DNA of 64,000 nucleotides from Luteibacter anthropi (GTDB taxonomy: Bacteria > Pseudomonadota > Gammaproteobacteria > Xanthomonadales > Rhodanobacteraceae). The notes beneath the pieces are model-generated. The model was given only the letters and a program-made list of their open reading frames with translations. It was not told the origin of the DNA and did not search any database. The position numbers and the translations under genes were made by a program. Below are positions 1-8,016 of the stretch, piece by piece. The first letter of the stretch is position 1. Every line of letters begins with the position of its first letter. The stretch is from positions 62,001 to 126,000 of the forward strand of contig NZ_JAARLZ010000011.1 in NCBI RefSeq assembly GCF_011759365.1, given 5' to 3'.

Positions 1-716
1 GCTTCCACGGCCAGCTTCATCGCATGGGCCATCAGCACGGGATCCTTCGCGCCAGCGATGGCGGTGTTCATCAGCACGCCGTCGCAGCCCAGCTCCATGG
101 CGATGGCCGCATCGGAAGCCGTGCCCACGCCCGCATCGACGATGACCGGCACCTTGGCGTTCTCGACGATCTCAAGCAGGTTGTAGCGGTTCTGGATGCC
201 CAGGCCCGAGCCGATGGGCGCGGCCAGCGGCATGATCGCGGCGCAGCCGATCTCTTCCAGGCGACGAGCCAGGATCGGGTCGTCGGAGGTGTAGACCATG
301 ACGTCGAAGCCATCGGCCACCAGCTTCTCGGCGGCGGTGAGGGTTTGCACCACGTCGGGATAGAGCGTGCGCTCGTCGCCCAGCACTTCCAGCTTCACCA
401 GGTTGTGGCCGTCGAGCAGCTCACGGGCGAGGCGGCAGGTGCGCACGGCGTCGTCGGCGGTGTAGCAGCCGGCGGTGTTCGGCAGCAGCGTGAAGTGGCT
501 GGGCGGCAGGGCGTCGAGCAGGTTCGGCTGGCTGGCGTCCTGGCCGACGTTCACGCGGCGAATGGCCAGGGTGACGATCTGCGCGCCAGCGGCATCCGTG
601 GCGCGACGGGTCTCGTCGAAATCCTTGTACTTGCCGGTGCCGGTAAGCAGGCGGGAATGGAAGGTGCGGCCGGCGACCGTCAGCAGGTCGTCACCAGCGG
701 GGGAGAAGTGGTTCAT
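1..716 (-). CDS. thiG: Thiazole synthase ThiG (3' end beyond the left edge)
   Basis: ThiG condenses 1-deoxy-D-xylulose 5-phosphate, dehydroglycine and ThiS-thiocarboxylate sulfur into the thiazole phosphate of thiamine in the cytoplasm. The frame reads leftward from an ATG at 716 and stays open to position 1, giving about 238 codons of an expected 255-265. The translation begins [17 protein letters not shown], followed by the family-typical [32 protein letters not shown] and [12 protein letters not shown] segments of the TIM barrel. It lies 33 nt downstream of thiS, so the two are probably co-transcribed in the usual thiSG order. No TPP riboswitch is visible upstream of thiS within the short 951-992 gap. 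The identification is firm; only the C-terminus is unseen. Confidence 0.95.
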   Translation of the reverse strand, partial: MNHFSPAGDDLLTVAGRTFHSRLLTGTGKYKDFDETRRATDAAGAQIVTLAIRRVNVGQDASQPNLLDALPPSHFTLLPNTAGCYTADDAVRTCRLARELLDGHNLVKLEVLGDERTLYPDVVQTLTAAEKLVADGFDVMVYTSDDPILARRLEEIGCAAIMPLAAPIGSGLGIQNRYNLLEIVENAKVPVIVDAGVGTASDAAIAMELGCDGVLMNTAIAGAKDPVLMAHAMKLAVE

Positions 717-749
717 GCGGGGATCTTCCGTCGGGGGAGAGCGGAGGCG

Positions 750-950
750 TCAGCCGCCGCCGATGGCGTGGACGATTTCCACCTTGTCGCCATCGGCGAG
801 CAGGTGTGTCGCGTGCTCGCTACGGGGCACGATGTCGAGATTCACCTCCACCGCGACCCGCTTGCCGGCATAGCCGGCCGATTCGAGCAGGGACGTCACG
901 GAGGTACCGGGCGCGCACTCGCGCGCTTCGCCGTTAAGGGTGATGTGCAT
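750..950 (-). CDS. thiS: Sulfur carrier protein ThiS
   Basis: This 66-residue ubiquitin-fold protein donates sulfur to ThiG after its C-terminal glycine is adenylated by ThiF and thiocarboxylated. The sequence starts MHITLNGEAREC, has the family pattern of a short hydrophobic core (VAVEVNLDIVPR, DGDKVEIVHAIGGG) and ends in Gly-Gly-Gly, retaining the obligatory C-terminal Gly-Gly. Length matches the family (64-68 residues). It is the first gene of the thiS-thiG pair on the minus strand. Confidence 0.93.
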   Translation of the reverse strand: MHITLNGEARECAPGTSVTSLLESAGYAGKRVAVEVNLDIVPRSEHATHLLADGDKVEIVHAIGGG

Positions 951-992
951 CCGCCGATTGTAGCGGAGCCGCCCGTCAGCCGGGGCCGACCG

Positions 993-1664
993 TCAGTGGC
1001 TGTAACCCCGCCAGCCCGCCTGACGCAGGGGGATGCCGGTACCGGGCTGGGGGCCCGTGCCGACGCCGGTGCCCGGCTGGGGACCGCGCTGGTTGGTGAC
1101 GCCCGTGCCGGGCTGCGGAGGCGGCTGGTTCCAGCCGTTGCCTCCGTCGTTGCCGTTCCAGCGGCCGTGGTGACCTGTGTCGGGCGGCGGCTGCGGCGCC
1201 AGTTTCACTCCGGCGCCCGACGCGCCACCGGCACCGCCGCTACTGCCGGCGGCCAGCGAGGTCGAATTGCCACGCGGCGGCGGCCGGTCGTGCCCGTCGC
1301 CGGGATAACCGTGATCGTGCCGGTTGCGATCGCCATCGCGACCCCGGCGGTCGCGGTCGTCGTTCCAGCCGTAGCCCGGTGGATAGGCGCCACCGTAGGC
1401 ATAGCCACCGTCGTTGTAGCCATCGTTGCGCGGGTCGGGAGCGGGCTGGGGCTGCGGGACGGGCGTGCCGGCGTAGAAGTGCGGCACCGCGGGCAGGGTA
1501 CTCACCGTCTCCCGTCGTTCCGGCACGGCCGAAGGGCCGGAGATATAGCTGACGCCCGGCTTGGGCATGTCGGCCGTGGAGACGGTACGCGACTGGGCGG
1601 CGGCCGGGCCACACACGCCCAGCACCAACCCCGCGACGATGGAAAGCGACAGCACCCGATGCAT
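993..1664 (-). CDS. Secreted Gly/Pro/Asp-rich low-complexity protein
   Basis: The 223-residue product starts with a clear signal peptide (MHRVLSLSIVAGLVLGVCGPAAAQS, cleavage expected after AAAQ/AQS). The mature part is strongly disordered: a Tyr/Gly/Asp/Arg-rich middle at about residues 80-125 and a C-terminal stretch with three exact copies and one variant of PQPGTGV/I between about 185 and 215. No enzyme domain or cysteine pattern is seen. A periplasmic or outer-surface location is inferred from the signal peptide; the function is unknown. It ends 42 nt from thiS on the same strand and may be read into it, but there is no functional link to thiamine synthesis. The long plus-strand open frame across the same DNA is a GC-driven shadow. 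Confidence 0.7.
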   Translation of the reverse strand: MHRVLSLSIVAGLVLGVCGPAAAQSRTVSTADMPKPGVSYISGPSAVPERRETVSTLPAVPHFYAGTPVPQPQPAPDPRNDGYNDGGYAYGGAYPPGYGWNDDRDRRGRDGDRNRHDHGYPGDGHDRPPPRGNSTSLAAGSSGGAGGASGAGVKLAPQPPPDTGHHGRWNGNDGGNGWNQPPPQPGTGVTNQRGPQPGTGVGTGPQPGTGIPLRQAGWRGYSH

Positions 1665-1798
1665 GACCGGACCTCGTAAGGATTCCCTGGGGCGATTATG
1701 CGCCGGCGTCGGGCGGGTGGCGTGAGCGGGGGCTCACAGGTTCAGGCGGCTGCCACCTTTCGCTGGTTGGCGGTGTCGTATTAACATCCGGGTTCGAT

Positions 1799-1872
1799 GC
1801 GGGTGTAGCTCAATGGTAGAGCTGTAGCTTCCCAAGCTACTGACGAGGGTTCGATTCCCTTCACCCGCTCCA
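1799..1872 (+). tRNA. tRNA-Gly (anticodon CCC)
   Basis: A full cloverleaf is readable. Acceptor stem GCGGGTG (1799-1805) pairs with CACCCGC (1862-1868), followed by discriminator T and encoded CCA (1870-1872). The anticodon arm is GTAGC-TTCCCAA-GCTAC, giving anticodon CCC, and the T arm is GAGGG-TTCGATT-CCCTT. The gene is isolated, and its 3' end abuts accessory genes (sce7726/sce7725 pair, type IV effector pair), as expected for an integration hotspot. No second copy of the tRNA 3' end was seen further downstream. Confidence 0.97.
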
Positions 1873-2031
1873 GTTTTCCTCTTCTGTTCTAATTAAGTGG
1901 TTAGGGCAAAACGAGGAGCTGGGGCATGAGCGAAGCGCGAGGCTAGCTCAAATTCTGGATCGGACATGGCGCTCCGAAATTGCATTGAGCCACGACTGGT
2001 GAAGGGTTGGGGCTTAGGTGACAATGCCGCG

Positions 2032-2901
2032 ATGATCACCGAAAGAGCCAATGCGGCGATACCACACGTTCAATGGCGGGAGATTGCGCAAGCATTCACG
2101 CGCCCGACTTTGGCCGAGGTGGCGCAGCGTGGATGCGCTGCAGGGGTTCGCGGTCGCCTTCAGGCTGCGGGACTACCAGTACCCGATGGCCTTTCCCTCG
2201 CCCAGGTGTTGGACCAAGCGTTGAACGGGCTTCGCCAGCACTACCGGTGCGAATACGTGTACAAATCGACCATTACTAACCGGATCGTGTTCGGTCGACA
2301 CAGTCCGCGTACGGCGAGCTTGCACGTAGAGTTGCCGGTGGGCCGATCTATCGTGGATTTAGCGGTTTATAACGGGCACTCCACCGCTTACGAAATCAAG
2401 ACTGAACTGGACAGCCACCGTCGTCTAGTCAGCCAGACGCCTGATTATCTGCGTGCCTTCGAGCGCGTGATCGTCGTCACCCACCCTCAGTTGATTGAGC
2501 GCTATCTCACGGTGCTGGATGAGCGCGTCGGCGTAATGACCCTATCTGCCAGCGGTTCCCTGACCGAGGTACGCGCGCCCTTTGCCGATACGGACCGGTT
2601 GGATCCTTCGGTGCTTTTTCGATTGCTGAGAAGTGCGGAGTACCGCGCGGCGTTGGAAGCGCACTTCGGTCCGCAGCCTAAACTGGCCAATGGGCGTCAG
2701 TTTCAGCACTTCTTCCACCTATGGCAAACGTTGCCGGTTGCCGAAGCACACCGCATTACTAAGGAAGCGCTCCGCGCTCGGACGACGGACCAGGACACCG
2801 TGGCGTGGGTGCGCCAGTTGCCCGCCAGTTGGCGTGTTCTGGGCTACGCGACGCCGTTGTCTGGGGTGCAACGACAGCGGCTCTTGAAGGCGTTGTCTTG
2901 A
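2032..2901 (+). CDS. sce7726 family protein, PD-(D/E)XK nuclease-like
   Basis: This protein resembles the sce7726 family, named after a Sorangium gene and usually found next to an sce7725 gene. Numbered from the upstream ATG at 1966, it carries D131, then E143-x-K145 (SIVDLAVYNGHSTAYEIK) and a downstream Q157 in QTPDYLRAF. This is the spacing of a PD-(D/E)XK nuclease core with a QxxxY-type motif. DNA or RNA cleavage is inferred; no partner domain is visible in the remaining C-terminal helical half. The start at 2032 is preferred because AGGTGA lies 12 nt upstream; the in-frame ATG at 1966 would add 22 untypical residues. The gene precedes the sce7725 gene by 51 nt in the same direction and follows a tRNA-Gly, a context often occupied by defence or mobile cargo. 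Confidence 0.8.
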   Translation: MITERANAAIPHVQWREIAQAFTRPTLAEVAQRGCAAGVRGRLQAAGLPVPDGLSLAQVLDQALNGLRQHYRCEYVYKSTITNRIVFGRHSPRTASLHVELPVGRSIVDLAVYNGHSTAYEIKTELDSHRRLVSQTPDYLRAFERVIVVTHPQLIERYLTVLDERVGVMTLSASGSLTEVRAPFADTDRLDPSVLFRLLRSAEYRAALEAHFGPQPKLANGRQFQHFFHLWQTLPVAEAHRITKEALRARTTDQDTVAWVRQLPASWRVLGYATPLSGVQRQRLLKALS

Positions 2902-2952
2902 ATCGATAGTCTCGGGTAATACGGCGCAGGGGGCGCTAGTCAGGAAGACACC

Positions 2953-3906
2953 ATGTATCTACCGTATTTGTATGGGCGCCAGTATGAACTGCTGGCTGTG
3001 CGCATGATGTTGGAAGATGAGCGTGATCGAGGTGGCCTTCTGCCATTGATTGAGCCGCTCATGGCGCGCTCGAGCGATTTGCTTCGATGTATTGCGTTGT
3101 GTGCCGATGCGGATCAGTCGCTTGCCGTGGTGGTGAATCCGGATAAGCACCAGTTGAAGACGGAGCAAGCGCAAGCGGAATGGTGGGAGGAAGTCGGGCC
3201 CATTATCGATTCGACGCCGTCTATAGTTCCGACCTTGGTTTGCCGATGGGATGACCCTCGCCCATCGATTGCCGCCTTTTTGCAGCAGTTTCCGGGACGC
3301 TCGGTGGCCGTAGTCTACCCAGGGCGGCGGCTGACGGGGGTGGATATGCAATGGCTTTCCCGGCAGCAGCAGATTCAGTGGCACGTCGTAGCTGTCGACA
3401 AAGTGCCTCAGGCACGATGGCAGCAATTACCACGCGAGAAGGTGGTTGCACTGCACGACTGCTTCGTCAAGCTGGACCGGAATGCTGACTACTCAGGGAC
3501 GGAGTTTTTCACCGGCCATCACCACGGTGTGCCCGAACAGATCGCTGGGGTCGCCGATTACTTGTGCGTGGGCAGTCAATTCAAAGACGGTGGAGCAACG
3601 CCGCATGCAGTGGCGATCCACGCAACCTATGTCGAGCCCGAAGACCGCGACGTGTGGGTCGAGCATTTTGTGTCCACGGATATCACCAAAGACAAGGGCG
3701 ATGTTGCCAGTAAATTTGTGGACGCGGCGCGCAAATTGAATCGCGCCGTGAGAGCTCGGCCGAATGAATTCGGCGACAACGCTGCTTTGCGTGAGTTCGC
3801 GCGCTTGGCGCGTGCATCGGCATTCCCAGGTCTGCCGACAAATAAAAAACTTCAGATGGTTCACCATATGTGCCTCATGATGGACGTACTTGAGGGGCGC
3901 ATGTAG
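2953..3906 (+). CDS. sce7725 family protein (beta-family-like)
   Basis: The 317-residue product begins MYLPYLYGRQYELLAVRMM and continues with PLIEPL, resembling sce7725 proteins and, more distantly, the phage-type beta-family proteins with a barrel-like fold. Further conserved-looking blocks are VVVNPDKHQL (about 53-62), VVALHDCF (about 154-161) and GVADYLCVGSQFKDGG (about 196-211). There is no signal peptide or membrane segment, so it is cytoplasmic. The biochemical role is not established. Its fixed pairing with sce7726, here only 51 nt downstream, suggests a two-component system in which this protein senses or supports the nuclease-like partner. A phage-defence role is inference only. Confidence 0.78.
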   Translation: MYLPYLYGRQYELLAVRMMLEDERDRGGLLPLIEPLMARSSDLLRCIALCADADQSLAVVVNPDKHQLKTEQAQAEWWEEVGPIIDSTPSIVPTLVCRWDDPRPSIAAFLQQFPGRSVAVVYPGRRLTGVDMQWLSRQQQIQWHVVAVDKVPQARWQQLPREKVVALHDCFVKLDRNADYSGTEFFTGHHHGVPEQIAGVADYLCVGSQFKDGGATPHAVAIHATYVEPEDRDVWVEHFVSTDITKDKGDVASKFVDAARKLNRAVRARPNEFGDNAALREFARLARASAFPGLPTNKKLQMVHHMCLMMDVLEGRM

Positions 3907-4556
3907 CGAGGCTGATGAGCGTGCGGTTTGTACTCCTTAGAGTTGGCTGCGACGACGGTCAGTCTGAGAGGGTCTATTATGAGATTGGCGGTTCGTGCGA
4001 TGAGCGTCGCAGAGAAAGTAAATGAATAAGAAATGTTGATAGTTACGCCGTTGAGCTAGCCTGGATGGCGGGATCAACTACACATAATGTAGCTCGAGTT
4101 TCCCTCCGGAGCATGCGGCCAGTCAGCCCTTGATCTTGGGGCGGGGAGATATGGAAAGATTGAAATCACTGAGTCATTGTTCGAATAGAAGCTTGCACGT
4201 TTCAACGTACATTGAATGAGGTGCAGTGCACCGCTTGTGTATATAGTGAGATGCTGGACCTGGCTTTCTATCCGTTGTTTCACTTCGACCATTTGCTTAG
4301 GCTCACACAGTTCATTCGTCCGCACGATGGAAAGCGTATTCGTCCGGCCAAGGCGCAGTCGCTAGCGATGCGAAGGCGCTTTCTTCGTCGCCATGTGCTG
4401 GATGGTTTGTCAGCGGTACTGGGCATAGGGGCTCTTGCGCTTGGTGTTGTCCCGCGTTCTTGAAGGGCAGTTCGACTTGGCTTAAATCGCATCGGGCACG
4501 GAATACACCGATAATGGTGGCTACATGCTGGCCTGGTTGGCGTAACTGGTTCCGGC
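3907..4556. other. Gene-poor stretch between the sce7725 gene and the effector gene
   Basis: About 650 bp of lower GC content than the flanks. Short open frames on both strands (for example 4212-4463 plus, 83 codons) lack convincing ribosome binding sites or recognisable similarity. One frame ends in a hydrophobic stretch (AVLGIGALALGVV), but I cannot support it as a gene. No repeat of the tRNA-Gly 3' end, IS terminal repeat or clear terminator was seen. It may be decayed accessory DNA. Confidence 0.4.
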
Positions 4557-5885
4557 TTATCTACTCAGAGAAGATCCTTGCTGGGTCAGCTGCTGCATGG
4601 CGTCATGCTGCATGGACTGTTGCTGGGTTTGTGCTTGTTGCTGGTTCTGAACATTCGCTTGGAGGTGCTCGGCTGCTTCTTGGCTGCTCTGCTGAAGCGG
4701 TGTTTGAATAGCCTTCATGACATCGACCTCCGTGTACTGCTTGAACGGGGACGTCAGATCTCCCTGGACCGCCCAGCTTCTACTGGCGTCATCCGATAGG
4801 ATCACATGATCGATCCGCTTGAATCCCGAGGCTGTGGCTGCCGAGGTCAGGGCGCCAGCGAACATCTGGGTATGGGCTCCTGGGCCTTGTCCTCGCTCAG
4901 CATCTATACGAGATACACATTGAAAGGCCTGCTCGTAAATGCCATGGGCAGGATGATGAGTGTCGAGTAACGATGGTGCGCTCGCCTTCGTTTCCGCGGC
5001 CAGCGGACTCTGGACTTGGGCTTCCGATTTTGCCTTCGCAATGGAGGCAAGGGTTGCTGGCCCCGCCACTCCATCGACATGGAGTCCGTGAGCGGACTGG
5101 AATGCCTCGACTGCTTCCTTGGTCTTCGGACCAAAATGCTGATCCGAACGAATGGAAGACCCATCATGTGCTCGGATATTCAGGGTTGCGAGGTCTTCCT
5201 GAAGGCGGCCTACTGCCTCACCTTTATCTCCCTGGCGGTGAACATTGGAGGCTGCACTCGTTTCCTTGCGGACATGGTTGGATGGTAAGGCAGAGGCATG
5301 CAGCGCCTCCCTGAGCTGATCGTCGGTAAGCGGGTCGGTATGCTGTGTCGTTCCAGCTTTCCAGTGTTCCGCTCTTGCTATGCCGTCGAGAAGCGCATTC
5401 TTTTCATCGATCGTCATATCTCTGACTATCTTGCCGCGGAGATCGAAGCCCTCTGCATCGGCTGTCGCATAGATAGTCGCCACCTGATTCGTGTGATGGG
5501 TCTTACCCGAATAGTCTGCCTTGGAATAGCCTTTTACCAGCTCCTCGACGGTATGATCACCATGGCTATCCGTCACCAGCTTCTTCTGCGCCTGCCGGCC
5601 AGCTTCATAGGATTCGAAGACCGCATTGCCCCACTGATCGAGGTCTACAACACCTTTGTATCGCCTTTGCGCATCGTCCAGTGCCTCGTCCTTTCCTCGT
5701 TTCGACTGGACGCTTTTATCTGCACTACCATGGAACTCGAATTTGAGGTTGCCCGGATTGTTGTTTCGCCACGCGACGGTTCCTTCCCGGGCGGTGGTCC
5801 ATGTGCCGTCATCCATTTCATAGACTCGCGTCATGCCCTGTGTGGCGACAAGTCGGCTGATCTTCTTATTCGATACAACGTCCAT
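4557..5885 (-). CDS. Putative X-T4SS antibacterial effector: NNPGN-type enzyme, PG-binding domain, XVIPCD
   Basis: Three modules are visible in the 442-residue product. Residues about 15-175 contain NNNPGNLKF (41-49), a motif of lytic phage and structural-protein-like murein enzymes. Residues about 217-283 form a PG_binding_1 domain (GDKGEAVGRLQ, FGPKTKEAVEAFQ, VDGVAGPATLA). Residues about 308-405 match the XVIPCD secretion signal (HPAHGIYEQA, ASGFKRIDHVILS, WAVQGD, QTPLQQSSQ), followed by a Gln-rich tail (406-442). In Xanthomonadales this C-terminal architecture directs toxins to VirD4 of the bacteria-killing type IV secretion system. Cell-wall degradation in rival cells is inferred. The gene 30 bp upstream encodes a signal-peptide protein that fits the immunity role. 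No T4SS structural genes lie in this window. Confidence 0.85.
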   Translation of the reverse strand: MDVVSNKKISRLVATQGMTRVYEMDDGTWTTAREGTVAWRNNNPGNLKFEFHGSADKSVQSKRGKDEALDDAQRRYKGVVDLDQWGNAVFESYEAGRQAQKKLVTDSHGDHTVEELVKGYSKADYSGKTHHTNQVATIYATADAEGFDLRGKIVRDMTIDEKNALLDGIARAEHWKAGTTQHTDPLTDDQLREALHASALPSNHVRKETSAASNVHRQGDKGEAVGRLQEDLATLNIRAHDGSSIRSDQHFGPKTKEAVEAFQSAHGLHVDGVAGPATLASIAKAKSEAQVQSPLAAETKASAPSLLDTHHPAHGIYEQAFQCVSRIDAERGQGPGAHTQMFAGALTSAATASGFKRIDHVILSDDASRSWAVQGDLTSPFKQYTEVDVMKAIQTPLQQSSQEAAEHLQANVQNQQQAQTQQQSMQHDAMQQLTQQGSSLSR

Positions 5886-5914
5886 ATTCTCTCCAGGTTA
5901 TTACCTAAGCAATT

Positions 5915-6772
5915 TCATATGCCCTTGCTGCAATCCGTGCGGACTTCCTTGCACGCATTGCCACCCCCTGACTGGCAAGCGGCTATGGCCCGCGCAGCCG
6001 CTCCCTTTTCATCGTCTGTATCGGAAACGGATCCTCCATACGAACGGCCTGCTGCGTCCTTTACCAGCGAGATGCAGCCGTCACCCTGTTGAACGAGGAC
6101 AGTACAATCGTCCTTCATGCATTCGCCTTTGAGTGACTCCCACACAGCCTGTTCATTGGGGCTGCGGTGGATAAAGGAAAATTTTCCCGTGTTCTTGTTG
6201 ACGACAATGGTATTGAGGAAGACGGGGATGGACCATCGGGCATCCATGTCCTTCGCCAAGCCAGAGGGCGGGAGGCGGAGGTCCTCTTTGCGCTCGTCTT
6301 CGCGTCCGGCAACGACCGTATTTCGTGTCGCACTGGTGACGTGCCATACACCATTCTGACGATTGAGGTCGATGATGGTGGACGACGGCTTCTCGCCACT
6401 ATCGAACTGGTCAATATGGATATGACCCTGGGTGACCTTCACATGCCTGGGGCGGAAAGGATCGTCATGGAATTGACTGCACAAAGAGCAGGCAATGAGC
6501 TTGTCGCTAGTGAAGTCCTGTTGAAAAACGCCATTCTTTTTGCCGAAGGCAATCAGGGTGCGATAGCGACTCCCTGCTTTGTCCGTGTTCCCTTCAAAAA
6601 TGGCTACTGCATCGGCATCGGGCTGGTCGCCGCTTGATACGAATGCGATAAGGCGGCTGCCTTTAGGCGTCGCAGAGTTAACTTCCGCAGGTGCCGTCGC
6701 GTTCGAGGCGGCGAAGGTCAGCATGGGCCAAATCAGGAGCGCGGCAAGAGCCAAGGTGGAGGTCCGTGGCAT
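5915..6772 (-). CDS. Periplasmic protein, probable immunity partner of the adjacent X-T4SS effector
   Basis: The 285-residue protein has an N-terminal signal peptide (LALAALLIWPMLTFA, cleavage before ASNAT) and no lipobox. The central part is unrecognised. The last about 65 residues (DDCTVLVQQGDGCISLVKD through NACKEVRTDCSKG) show a Cys-spaced pattern like the DUF4189 family of periplasmic proteins. It is encoded directly upstream of the effector on the same strand with a 29-nt gap. That is the usual arrangement of X-Tfi/X-Tfe immunity-effector pairs, where the periplasmic immunity protein blocks a wall-degrading toxin. Role assigned from context and export signal, not from a recognised inhibitor fold. 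Confidence 0.65.
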   Translation of the reverse strand: MPRTSTLALAALLIWPMLTFAASNATAPAEVNSATPKGSRLIAFVSSGDQPDADAVAIFEGNTDKAGSRYRTLIAFGKKNGVFQQDFTSDKLIACSLCSQFHDDPFRPRHVKVTQGHIHIDQFDSGEKPSSTIIDLNRQNGVWHVTSATRNTVVAGREDERKEDLRLPPSGLAKDMDARWSIPVFLNTIVVNKNTGKFSFIHRSPNEQAVWESLKGECMKDDCTVLVQQGDGCISLVKDAAGRSYGGSVSDTDDEKGAAARAIAACQSGGGNACKEVRTDCSKGI

Positions 6773-7154
6773 GGCATCTCATTCCGATGGGAGTGGCTAA
6801 AGGATAGCCCAGATGCGGGAGCCTCCGTGGCGCCGTATATCACATGAAAACGAGGGCGCGGCTTCAGCAGTTTTTACTTTTTTGCCGAAATGGTGGCAAT
6901 TCTTCCGGCGGTGTTGCGAAGCTATACACGCCGTCGTGCATCCGAGAAAAAACACAACGATCAGTTGCAAATCTCTCGCACACCTACAGACATTACAGAA
7001 TCAATCTGATACGTTTCATCTCGTTGCCTGTGGATCGGATGCGAAGAAGAAGCACAGGCAACCACGCTCACCCTATGGGTGATAAGCGCAGCCGCCCGGG
7101 TGCTAGAACACCCGAACGGCCACTTCCTCAACCTTACACAAGAAGGCTGAAGCA

Positions 7155-7250
7155 ATGTCGAAGTCTACGTCATTCCCGTGTCCACCGCTTGGACGCGGCA
7201 TTCCCCCTGACGACCATCGCCCGGCCCGGAGTCCTTCCGGACGCAGCTGA
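7155..7250 (+). CDS. Possible 31-residue leader or small protein
   Basis: ATG at 7155 is preceded by AGAAGG (7141-7146) and opens a 31-codon frame rich in Pro, Arg and Ser (starts MSKSTSFPCPPLGRGIPP) that stops at 7250. It lies about 250 nt upstream of the DUF3077-like gene and upstream of an 11-bp hairpin. It could be a leader peptide or a chance frame. No family was recognised. Confidence 0.25.
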   Translation: MSKSTSFPCPPLGRGIPPDDHRPARSPSGRS

Positions 7251-7443
7251 CGCGCCTCGGCGCTCCGGCGATCTCCTGCTTGTGTTTGCCTTGCCGTTGC
7301 CATCCGGCGCGTTGCCGTGTGGGCGGATGGGGTCGCCTGATGCCGATTCACTGCGCTGAGCCGGTCGCTTCCCGATAGGGGAGGCACGGGAGCCAGCGCT
7401 TGTCACCCGAGCGATGAGGGGTGCGTCGAGAGGCGTACTCCGG

Positions 7444-7473
7444 GGTGTGGCACGGCTGCAAACGTGCCACACC
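7444..7473 (+). promoter_or_regulatory. Perfect 11-bp hairpin in the 5' leader of the DUF3077-like gene
   Basis: GGTGTGGCACG (7444-7454) and CGTGCCACACC (7463-7473) are exact inverted copies around an 8-nt loop, ending 32 nt before the ATG at 7506. There is no following T tract, so it is more likely a leader structure or operator than a terminator. Confidence 0.55.
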
Positions 7474-7505
7474 TCGGGTCCGGGCGCCCCCGGGGAGATA
7501 TCTCA

Positions 7506-7793
7506 ATGAATATACCGAACGACCTGGGTCGGCTGGGGGAGGGCAGTTATGTCCTCGATCCGCAGGCTGGCCTGGATGCCCTGTTGGACGATTCAGCCGA
7601 ATGGCTTGCGTATGCGGAAGGCATCAATGAAGTGCTTGCCGAGTGTTTTGTCGATCTGGATGTGCCGAATCGCCGGCATCTGATTCGGTTGCTGGGTGCG
7701 AGTACATTGTTGACGCGTATGAGCGAGCAATGTGTGGCGCAGGCGAAGGTGAGGCTTATATGGGATGCGCAGGTTGCATTGGGGGCGCAGTGA
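7506..7793 (+). CDS. DUF3077/DUF6124-like small protein
   Basis: The 95-residue acidic, mostly helical protein is preceded by a good ribosome binding site (GGGGAGAT, 7492-7499), which decides the start at 7506 over an upstream in-frame ATG at 7464. The pattern of a short N-terminal strand followed by LDPQAGLDALLDDSAEWLAYAEGI and a C-terminal helix resembles small DUF3077/DUF6124-type proteins of pseudomonads. Those are of unknown function. No signal peptide or membrane segment is present. It stands alone between a hairpin-rich leader and a REP element. Family resemblance is by pattern only. Confidence 0.6.
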   Translation: MNIPNDLGRLGEGSYVLDPQAGLDALLDDSAEWLAYAEGINEVLAECFVDLDVPNRRHLIRLLGASTLLTRMSEQCVAQAKVRLIWDAQVALGAQ

Positions 7794-7859
7794 TGCAGGT
7801 CATTGTGGTTGTGGTGTTTGGAGGTGCTTTTTTGCCTGCCATGAACGACATCGTCCCCT

Positions 7860-7927
7860 TGTAGGAGCGCGCCTTGCGCGCGACCGGTTCAGCGCGAAAA
7901 CCGGTCGCGCGCAGGCGCGCTCCTACA
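7860..7927. repeat. REP palindrome 1
   Basis: Inverted repeat with ends TGTAGGAGCGCGCC and GGCGCGCTCCTACA and inner arms GCGCGCGACCGGT/ACCGGTCGCGCGC around a short loop. It is the first of the recurrent REP family described throughout this window and sits 67 bp after the DUF3077-like gene. Confidence 0.9.
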
Positions 7928-8016
7928 GGGCTTTCGAATACCGGGTATGTCGCGACTATTGCGTCGGGCTGTGGCGCGCGTAGTGTATGGGGCTGTTTAC
8001 GCCTTTTCCCGCGACT

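Noticed and set aside
951-992. TPP riboswitch for thiSG
   Set aside because: The gap before thiS is only about 40 nt before the next gene and contains no THI-box-like sequence.
24-1679. 551-codon plus-strand open frame
   Set aside because: Antisense to thiG, thiS and the secreted protein gene; low-complexity Ala/Gly/Arg/Val composition typical of GC-rich shadow frames.
4212-4463. 83-codon plus-strand frame with a hydrophobic C-terminus
   Set aside because: No ribosome binding site, overlaps an equally weak frame on the other strand, and no family resemblance.
1799-7800. Complete integrative element at the tRNA-Gly
   Set aside because: No integrase gene and no second copy of the tRNA 3' end could be found, so only a hotspot-like context is claimed.
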